NCBI GenBank assembly: GCA_013289955.1
Contig: JABCYZ010000003.1
Coordinates: forward strand, 124,001-188,000
Source of the DNA: Acidobacteriota bacterium
GTDB lineage: Bacteria; Acidobacteriota; Terriglobia; Acidiferrales; UBA7541
Direction of reading: 5' to 3'
DNA: 64,000 nt
Shown here: one piece after another, positions 58,585 through 64,000 of the stretch
Position numbering within the stretch: the first letter of the stretch is position 1
Layout of the letters: every line of letters begins with the position of its first letter
Made by a program: the position numbers and the translations under genes
Notes under the pieces: generated by a model
The model's database searches: none
The model's input: only the letters and a program-made list of their open reading frames with translations
Told to the model about the DNA's origin: nothing

Positions 58585-59811
58585 ATGGAGCGAAAACGGC
58601 GAAGCGGACGCATCGCGAAAGAGCTCGATATCGTCCTGCTCGGAACGGACACCACCGGAAAAGTATTTTCCGAGCAGACGAAAACCGTCGTCCTCAGCCG
58701 CCACGGCGCCGGAGTTGTCACGCGATATCGATTCTCGCCGGACGAACTCTTGACGCTAAGGCTGCCCGGCACCGAGAAAGAAGCTGCTATCCGCCTTGTC
58801 GGACAGATTGGAGGTGAAGCGGGCCGCTACGTTTACGGCGTTGCATTCGTCGATCCTGATCCCGACTTCTGGCCGATGAAGTTTCCACCTCCCGATCCGT
58901 TTGAACCCTCGAGCCCGCGGATTGCACTCGAATGCAGCCTGTGCCAGGCGCGCCAGGAGATCGAACAAGGCGACATCGAAGAGGATGTCTACTCCGTCAA
59001 CGGAAACATCCTTCGCCACTGTGCCGAGTGCGGTACGTCAACACCCTGGAAAAAAGCCAGCGCCGAGCCTCCTCCTGCTCCTGCCGCACTTCCCCGGAAG
59101 CCCACCCTGGGATCTGCCGATTCGAGGCCTCACCCCGTTCCTCAGCGCGCCTTCAGCCCGGTCAAACCAGGTTTCGAGAGACCTCCGAGCTCGCCCCCGG
59201 CGGTTTCGAGGCCAGCTTTAGGCGTCGCTGCGGCTTCGTTTACGGAGTCCTTTGAGCTTGGGCCGGCCGATTCGCCCTTGAATGCCTCCGCGGCGACGGG
59301 GTCTTCCTATTCCGGGGCATCAACCATTTCTGAATTCGCTTCCCTGGAGGAAATTCAAGTTTCGCCTTCCGTGACCAGCGCCACGGCCGTGCTGCAGGCG
59401 CCCGAACCTGCGGCTGCCCCGCGTGCATCGCCTATTGCGCCGTCGAGAGCAACGCCGCCCGCTCCCGCCTCTTCCGCTGCCACCGTTCGCGAACTGGATG
59501 CCAACGGGCGGCCCATTAACAAGCGGCGCCACGTTCGCATTCGTGTGAGCTTCAGCGCGTGCGTTCGCCACGGCGCAAATGCGGACGAAGTCGTCGAATG
59601 CGAAAATGTTTCCAAGGGCGGCGTTTGTTTCCACAGTTTGCGGCAATACGAACTGGATTCCTTGCTGGAGATTGCAGCGCCGTATTCGCCGGGAGAGAAA
59701 GCTCTTTTCGTGCCGGCCCAGATCAGGCGCGTCGAAGCGCTCTCGGGCGGCCTGGTTTACCGCTACGGCGTCGAGTATGTGAAAGCATCCTCCGGCAAGT
59801 CATCTTTCTGA
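58585..59811 (+). CDS. PilZ-domain protein with zinc-ribbon-like middle
   Basis: 408 residues. Residues 1-105 look like a degenerate PilZ barrel ('RKRRSGRIAKELDIVLLG', 'VLSRHGAGVV'). Residues about 115-155 have two CxxC pairs (CSLC and CAEC), a probable zinc ribbon. After a Pro/Ala/Ser-rich linker (160-300) comes a second PilZ domain with 'NKRRHVRIRVSFSACVRHG' and 'ECENVSKGGVCFHSLRQY', which carries the RxxxR-like and (D/N)xSxxG c-di-GMP contacts. It may be an effector for the GGDEF protein in this window or for other cyclases. The start has GAGGAG 14 bases away, somewhat far. Confidence 0.8.
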   Translation: MERKRRSGRIAKELDIVLLGTDTTGKVFSEQTKTVVLSRHGAGVVTRYRFSPDELLTLRLPGTEKEAAIRLVGQIGGEAGRYVYGVAFVDPDPDFWPMKFPPPDPFEPSSPRIALECSLCQARQEIEQGDIEEDVYSVNGNILRHCAECGTSTPWKKASAEPPPAPAALPRKPTLGSADSRPHPVPQRAFSPVKPGFERPPSSPPAVSRPALGVAAASFTESFELGPADSPLNASAATGSSYSGASTISEFASLEEIQVSPSVTSATAVLQAPEPAAAPRASPIAPSRATPPAPASSAATVRELDANGRPINKRRHVRIRVSFSACVRHGANADEVVECENVSKGGVCFHSLRQYELDSLLEIAAPYSPGEKALFVPAQIRRVEALSGGLVYRYGVEYVKASSGKSSF

Positions 59812-60135
59812 ATCGCCTCTCTCGCTCGCCGACTCACCGCAATTCTCCAACAAGGAAAAATTGACTGCCGAACCCGGCAGTCAAAGGCTTCAGAGAACTT
59901 CCTGGGCAGGGCAACGCCGTCGCTGTGCGCCTGCCTTTGGCTTTCGGGCGCGCTCGCGGTGCAGGCTAGGGATTCCTGGCGTGCCGCTCGCGCCCTTCCC
60001 ACATCAGGCTGAGAGCTTTCCTTGTGGCTCTAAGGCGAGCGCGGCGGCCGTCCTCGCTCGTCTCGGGGCGGACCGGACCAGCTGGCTCGAGGAGATTTTC
60101 CGGGGGCGCGTTTTTTGGACCTGGCATTTTTGAGC

Positions 60136-60174
60136 TTGACAGGGGGCGGGGAAGATAGTTAGCTATGCTAACTA
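60136..60174 (+). promoter_or_regulatory. Promoter with MarR/SlyA-like operator before the VOC gene
   Basis: This is the only clear feature in the gap 59812-60198. TTGACA at 60136-60141; TAGTTAGCTATGCTAACTA (60156-60174) is a perfect inverted repeat of 8-bp arms around TAT and covers the expected -10 position. The TTAGC...GCTAA core resembles the SlyA/MarR consensus. No MarR gene lies in the window, so the regulator would act from elsewhere. Confidence 0.5.
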
Positions 60175-60198
60175 ATCTTTCGGCGGAGGTAAACGGAA

Positions 60199-60600
60199 AT
60201 GAGCACTGCGGCGGAAACTCTCGGAATTCAGAATATCGGGCAGATTTCGATCATCGTGAAGGACGTGGAGCGCGCGACGGCGTTTTATCGCGACGTGCTG
60301 GGGTTGTCTTTGCTCTTCACGGTGCCGGGCATGGCGTTTTTTGATTGCGGCGGCGTGCGCCTGATGCTGGGGACGGCGTCGTCGCCCGAGTACGACCATC
60401 CGAGCTCGATTTTCTATTTCCGCGTGCCGGACATTCAGGCGGGGTACCAGCGGCTGATCAAGCATGGCGTGGACATCGTGGCGCCGCCGCGGCTAATCGC
60501 GCCGATGCCAGCGCACGATCTGTGGATGACCGCGTTCAGGGACGGCGAAGGAAACATTCACCAATTGATGAGCGAAGTGCCGCGCACGGCACACGCGTAA
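60199..60600 (+). CDS. VOC/glyoxalase-like protein
   Basis: 133 residues; GGAGG before ATG 60199. One compact vicinal-oxygen-chelate domain: 'IGQISIIVKDVERATAFYRDVLGLSLLFTVPGMAFFDCGGVRLMLGTA', 'SSIFYFRVPDIQAGYQRLIKHGVDIVAPPRLIAPMPAHDLWMTAFRDGEGNIHQLMSEV'. The metal-binding His/Glu pattern of glyoxalase-type enzymes is only partly kept (no His in strand 1; E in the GEGN motif), so the reaction is uncertain. A MarR-like operator at its promoter suggests induction by a small molecule. Confidence 0.87.
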   Translation: MSTAAETLGIQNIGQISIIVKDVERATAFYRDVLGLSLLFTVPGMAFFDCGGVRLMLGTASSPEYDHPSSIFYFRVPDIQAGYQRLIKHGVDIVAPPRLIAPMPAHDLWMTAFRDGEGNIHQLMSEVPRTAHA

Positions 60601-60727
60601 GAGTCAGACGGCCCGGACAACGGCCGCATGCCTCGCCGGCAGATTTGAGGGCCACGGCCGACGCGAAGGCGCATTTCCCGGCTTCCTTCGTCAAGGAAAA
60701 AACAAAACAGTTTGTTAGACTAATGTG

Positions 60728-62005
60728 ATGCACGACCTAAATTATTTTCGGGATCATTTGGATGTGTTTGCCGCGATGGCGGAGAAGCGGGGGACGCCGC
60801 TCCATTTGGATGCGTTTCGCGTTCTGGATGCGCAGCGGCGGGAGTTGATCACGGCGACCGAGGGGTTGAAGGCGCAGAGGAATAAGGCGAGCGACGAGAT
60901 TGCGCGATTGAAGAAGGCGAAAGAGAACGCGGATCCCCTGATCGGAGAGATGAAAGCGGTTTCGGAGAGGATCCGGGAGGCGGACGAGAGGATTGCGCAG
61001 TTGAATGCCACGCAAAGCGAGTTGATGTTGACGATTCCGAATGTGCCGCACCCGACGGTGCCGGTGGGGCATAGCGCGGAAGAAAATGTCGAGGTGCGGA
61101 GATGGGGGACGGCCCCGAAGTTTGATTTTGTGGCGAAGCCACATTGGGAAGTGGGGGAGCGGGCTGGAATTTTGGATTTGGCGGTGGCGACGAAGATCAC
61201 GGGGGCGCGGTTTGCGGTTTATAAGGGTTGGGGAGCGCGGCTCGAACGGGCTCTGGCGAATTTCTTTCTGGACGTGCACACGCGGGAGCATGGCTATACC
61301 GAGATTCTGCCGCCGTTTCTGGTGAATACCGCTTCGTTGATGGGAGCCGGACAGCTGCCGAAGTTCGCGGCGGATCTGTTTCGCGTGGAGGGGACGGATT
61401 TTTGGCTGACACCGACGTCGGAGGTGGAGCTGCACAATCTCTACCGCGACGAGACCATTGCCGAGGACAAGCTGCCGATCAATGTGACGGCCTGGACCGC
61501 TTGTTTTAGGAGCGAGGCCGGAGCCGCGGGAAAAGATACGCGCGGGATATTGCGGCAGCACCAGTTTCAGAAAGTGGAGCTGTTTAAGTTTACGCATCCG
61601 GAGAAGAGTTACGAGGAGCACGAAGCGCTCTTGAGGAACGCCGAGACGATACTCGAGAAGCTGGGGCTGCACTACCGGACGATGCTGCTGTCGACGGGGG
61701 ATATGGGATTTGCTTCGGCGAAGACCTATGACATTGAGGTGTGGCTGCCCGCGAGCGGGGAGTTTCGCGAGATTTCCTCATGCTCGAATTGCGAGGCGTT
61801 TCAGGCGAGGCGCGCGGGGATACGGTTTAAGCCGAAGGGCGGAGGGAAAAGCGATTTTGTGCACACGCTGAATGGTTCGGGACTGGCGGTGGGGCGGACA
61901 TGGATCGCGGTGGTAGAGAATTATCAGCAGGCGGACGGGTCGATTGTGGTGCCAGAAGTTTTGCGGCCGTATATGGGGATAGAAAAGATAGACCTAGTGA
62001 AGTAA
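60728..62005 (+). CDS. serS: Seryl-tRNA synthetase
   Basis: 425 residues from ATG 60728 (a GTG one codon earlier is also possible). Class II synthetase that charges tRNA-Ser and tRNA-Sec. N-terminal antiparallel coiled-coil arm ('[46 protein letters not shown]') that holds the long variable arm of tRNA-Ser, then the catalytic domain: motif 2 '[25 protein letters not shown]', serine-site '[15 protein letters not shown]', motif 3 '[18 protein letters not shown]'. Normal length. Confidence 0.97.
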   Translation: MHDLNYFRDHLDVFAAMAEKRGTPLHLDAFRVLDAQRRELITATEGLKAQRNKASDEIARLKKAKENADPLIGEMKAVSERIREADERIAQLNATQSELMLTIPNVPHPTVPVGHSAEENVEVRRWGTAPKFDFVAKPHWEVGERAGILDLAVATKITGARFAVYKGWGARLERALANFFLDVHTREHGYTEILPPFLVNTASLMGAGQLPKFAADLFRVEGTDFWLTPTSEVELHNLYRDETIAEDKLPINVTAWTACFRSEAGAAGKDTRGILRQHQFQKVELFKFTHPEKSYEEHEALLRNAETILEKLGLHYRTMLLSTGDMGFASAKTYDIEVWLPASGEFREISSCSNCEAFQARRAGIRFKPKGGGKSDFVHTLNGSGLAVGRTWIAVVENYQQADGSIVVPEVLRPYMGIEKIDLVK

Positions 62006-62348
62006 GGATCGAATCAGGCAGGCGAGCGACCCGGCCGGGAACAGAGGGTTTAGCCCAAATTTCCTGTAAACAACTGATAATATTATAGTTAGCCTAGAAA
62101 TAAGGCTGCTCCGGCCTGTTTCGAAGAGGCTCTTACGCCGCGCAAGCTATTGAAAGTACGTGTTTTCGTTTGACTCCGCCTTTTAGCCTTGCATACACTC
62201 GCCTTAGTGCTCTTTGGCACCCTAGCGTGCGTAGTGAAGTGTGCTAGACCCTGGGGGGGGATTACGGGTCGCGGCAAGACCGAACCCCGAACGCAGGAGA
62301 TCCGAGAGGAGTTGGCCCTCGGGAGTTAGGGGCTAGCGGAAAGAATTA
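62006..62348 (+). other. Intergenic stretch after serS
   Basis: 343 bp. TATTATAG near 62085 may be a -10 region; AGCCT..AGGCT (around 62092-62107) can form a small stem; a run of eight G lies near 62260. The GGGGTTCG-like and poly-G parts do not fold into a tRNA. No convincing gene. Confidence 0.35.
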
Positions 62349-62696
62349 ATGGACTTTTTGGGGCGCATCTTCAAGTTTTTGTTTTGGCTGCTGATCGTGT
62401 CGTGGAGCGTGGCGCTGCTGCGGCGGATTTTGGCGTGGATGCTGCGCGGAGCGATGCCCGCCGGGACCGAGCAGGCTGGGACAGGGTCGGCGGGCGACGC
62501 GGCTGGCCTAAAGTCGGGAGATACCGAGAGCGGAGTGGCGGCGCGGCGGCTCGTGCGCGATCCGGTTTGCGGAATGCATGTGGCGGAAGTGCTGGCGGTG
62601 CCGCTGCGGAAGAGTGGGGAGCTCGTGCATTTTTGTTCGACCGCGTGCCGGGACAAGTATCTGAGCAAGACCGAACGCGTGGCGGCAAACGGCTAG
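62349..62696 (+). CDS. Membrane-anchored YHS-like domain protein
   Basis: 115 residues. N-terminal transmembrane helix (IFKFLFWLLIVSWSVALLRRILAWML), a Gly/Ala-rich linker, and from about residue 70 a YHS-type metal-binding module: 'RDPVCGMHVAEVLAVPLRKSGELVHFCSTACRDKYLSK' with DPVCGM and FCSTAC. YHS modules are found next to copper transporters and monooxygenases; this stand-alone membrane form is common in Acidobacteriota and is of unknown role. Confidence 0.75.
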   Translation: MDFLGRIFKFLFWLLIVSWSVALLRRILAWMLRGAMPAGTEQAGTGSAGDAAGLKSGDTESGVAARRLVRDPVCGMHVAEVLAVPLRKSGELVHFCSTACRDKYLSKTERVAANG

Positions 62697-62801
62697 CAGC
62701 GGGCGGTTGTGCGGATTTGAAACCCCGGGCGGTTGAAAACTTTTAATTTTTGACGGATCGAGAAGTCGAGACTAGATGTGTAGAGGAAAGGACCGACGCC
62801 G

Positions 62802-64000
62802 ATGGCCACGGTCGTAAAGCCCACAGGGCCGCTGAGACAGATAGGTGCGCCGCCGATGGTGCCGCGCATTGCTCCGCGGGAAGATTTGAATCCGTTCCGG
62901 ATTGCGCAGATTCAATTTGATATGGCGGCGGAATTCTTGAAGCTGGAGCCGGGGCTGCGGCAGATATTGCGGACGCCGAAGCGCGTGCTGGAAGTTTCCA
63001 TTCCGACGAAGATGGACAACGGGCAGGTGAAAGTCCATACCGGCTTTCGCGTGCAGCACAATATTTCGCGCGGGCCGGGAAAAGGGGGGATTCGCTACCA
63101 CCCCAATGTGACGCTGGACGAAGTGAAGGCGCTGGCGGCGTGGATGACCTGGAAGACGGCCGTGCTAAACGTGCCCTTTGGCGGGGCGAAGGGCGGCGTG
63201 ATTTGCGACCCGAAGCGCATGTCGAAGACCGAACTGGAGCGCATGACGCGGCGGTACGCGAGCGAAATTTTGCCGATTATCGGGCCGTCGATGGATATTC
63301 CGGCGCCGGATGTGTACACGGACGCGCAGACGATGGCGTGGATTATGGACACGTACGCGATGACGGTGGGGCATTCGGTGCACGGGGTAGTGACGGGAAA
63401 GCCCGTGTCGATTGGCGGGTCGGAGGGCCGGAGCGAGGCTACGGCGCGAGGGTTGCTGTTCGTGGTGGAAGAGGCCTGCAAGCTGAAAAAGATTCCGCTG
63501 CGCGGCGCGACGGTGGCGATCCAGGGATTTGGAAATGCCGGGGCGACGGCGGCGCGGTTGTTTGCAGAAAAAAAGGCCAAGATTATCGCGCTCAGCGATA
63601 CGCGGGGCGGCGTGACGAATTCCCGCGGGATCGATCCGATCAAGGCCATTCGGTATAAGGAGAGGTCCGGGACGGTGGTGGGAATGCCGGGGGCGTCGCG
63701 TATGACGAACGATGACCTTTTGACGATGAAGTGCGACATTCTGGTTCCCGCGGCTCTCGAGAATGTGATCACCCTGCATAACGCGGAAGCGGTTAAGGCG
63801 CGAATTGTGGCCGAAGCGGCGAACGGGCCGACGACTCCGCACGCGGATGAGATTCTGGCGCGGCGCGGGATTACCGTGTTGCCGGATATTCTGGCGAATG
63901 CGGGCGGCGTGACGGTGAGCTACTTCGAATGGGTGCAGAACATGGAAGGGCTCATGTGGGACGCGGAAGAAGTGAACGCGCGCTTGCAGAAGAGCATGGT
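62802..64000 (+). CDS. gdhA: Glu/Leu/Phe/Val dehydrogenase, probably glutamate dehydrogenase (cut at right edge)
   Basis: About 399 codons are visible from ATG 62802, the frame is open to the end. The enzyme interconverts glutamate and 2-oxoglutarate plus ammonium. Landmarks: 'VHTGFRVQHNISRGPGKGGIRYHPNV', catalytic Lys in 'VPFGGAKGGVICDP', 'YTDAQTMAWIMDTY', 'GVVTGKPVSIGGSEGRSEATARG', dinucleotide site 'VAIQGFGNAGATAARLFAEKK', 'DILVPAALENVI', 'VAEAANGPTTPHADEIL', 'LPDILANAGGVTVSYFEWVQN'. These fit the NAD-type GDH group of about 420 residues, so about 20 residues are missing. It may take up ammonium delivered by nitrite reduction. Confidence 0.94.
   Translation, partial: MATVVKPTGPLRQIGAPPMVPRIAPREDLNPFRIAQIQFDMAAEFLKLEPGLRQILRTPKRVLEVSIPTKMDNGQVKVHTGFRVQHNISRGPGKGGIRYHPNVTLDEVKALAAWMTWKTAVLNVPFGGAKGGVICDPKRMSKTELERMTRRYASEILPIIGPSMDIPAPDVYTDAQTMAWIMDTYAMTVGHSVHGVVTGKPVSIGGSEGRSEATARGLLFVVEEACKLKKIPLRGATVAIQGFGNAGATAARLFAEKKAKIIALSDTRGGVTNSRGIDPIKAIRYKERSGTVVGMPGASRMTNDDLLTMKCDILVPAALENVITLHNAEAVKARIVAEAANGPTTPHADEILARRGITVLPDILANAGGVTVSYFEWVQNMEGLMWDAEEVNARLQKSM

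Noticed and set aside
59860..60133. 90-codon frame on the + strand between PilZ and VOC genes
   Set aside because: Arg/Ala/Phe-rich composition, no ribosome-binding site and no recognisable domain; it looks like GC-rich non-coding DNA.
62089..62277. 62-codon frame on the - strand after serS
   Set aside because: Lys/Ser/Arg-rich translation without start signal; crosses the poly-G run and has no protein-like pattern.

Overview
This 64 kb window is a chromosomal segment with high GC content, almost certainly from a member of the Acidobacteriota. The main reasons are two tandem FtsX/MacB-type permeases of the ADOP family behind a PadR regulator, Tat-exported Gfo/Idh/MocA oxidoreductases, a TonB-dependent receptor, a PEA-rich TPR protein and secreted glycoside hydrolases. 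I found no rRNA, no convincing tRNA, no CRISPR array and no transposase. The left edge cuts a TonB receptor and the right edge cuts a glutamate dehydrogenase.

Layout. 0-6 kb: end of a TonB receptor, a secreted protein made of nine exact 29-residue repeats, then a nitrite module (FNT transporter, siroheme nitrite reductase, HemD). 6-12.4 kb: Tat oxidoreductase, AraC regulator, small enzyme-like genes, an AraC remnant and a secreted esterase. 12.5-39.7 kb: ffh, rpsP, khpA, rimM, trmD, rplS and rnhB occur in their usual order, all on the + strand, but are spread over 27 kb by insertions. The inserted genes are a serine hydrolase, ppk-sthA, a second Tat oxidoreductase, a membrane protein, a GH44/FN3 lipoprotein, a Cys-leader/ATP-grasp/LLM unit, an S9 peptidase, and PadR with two ADOP permeases. 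39.7-51.3 kb: GH27 enzyme, TPR protein, thiE, DinB, PAS-GGDEF, S1/P1 nuclease, AI-2E-family permease, glmM. 51.3-56 kb: a five-gene ArsR-led operon (ArsR, SRPBCC, DinB, 48-aa peptide, DUF899), then an ECF sigma factor coupled to an anti-sigma/DUF4349 protein. 56-58.6 kb: a hairpin- and repeat-rich stretch around a Fic protein, which looks like an accessory insertion. 58.6-64 kb: PilZ protein, VOC protein, serS, YHS-like membrane protein, gdhA.

The most interesting object is at 26.99-29.32 kb. A consensus-like promoter places its start next to a GTG that opens a 43-codon ORF with six Cys codons in ten. This is followed by a perfect intrinsic terminator and then an ATP-grasp ligase translationally coupled (ATGA) to an SsuD/SfnG-like flavin monooxygenase. 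The architecture fits a cysteine-responsive attenuator controlling an undescribed organosulfur operon; the alternative is a Cys-rich modified-peptide precursor with its maturases. Other regulatory DNA worth attention: a nested inverted repeat at the PadR promoter, palindromes at the ArsR and VOC promoters, 12-bp-spaced repeats at the Fic start, and a minus-strand terminator at 58.16 kb with no long gene feeding it.
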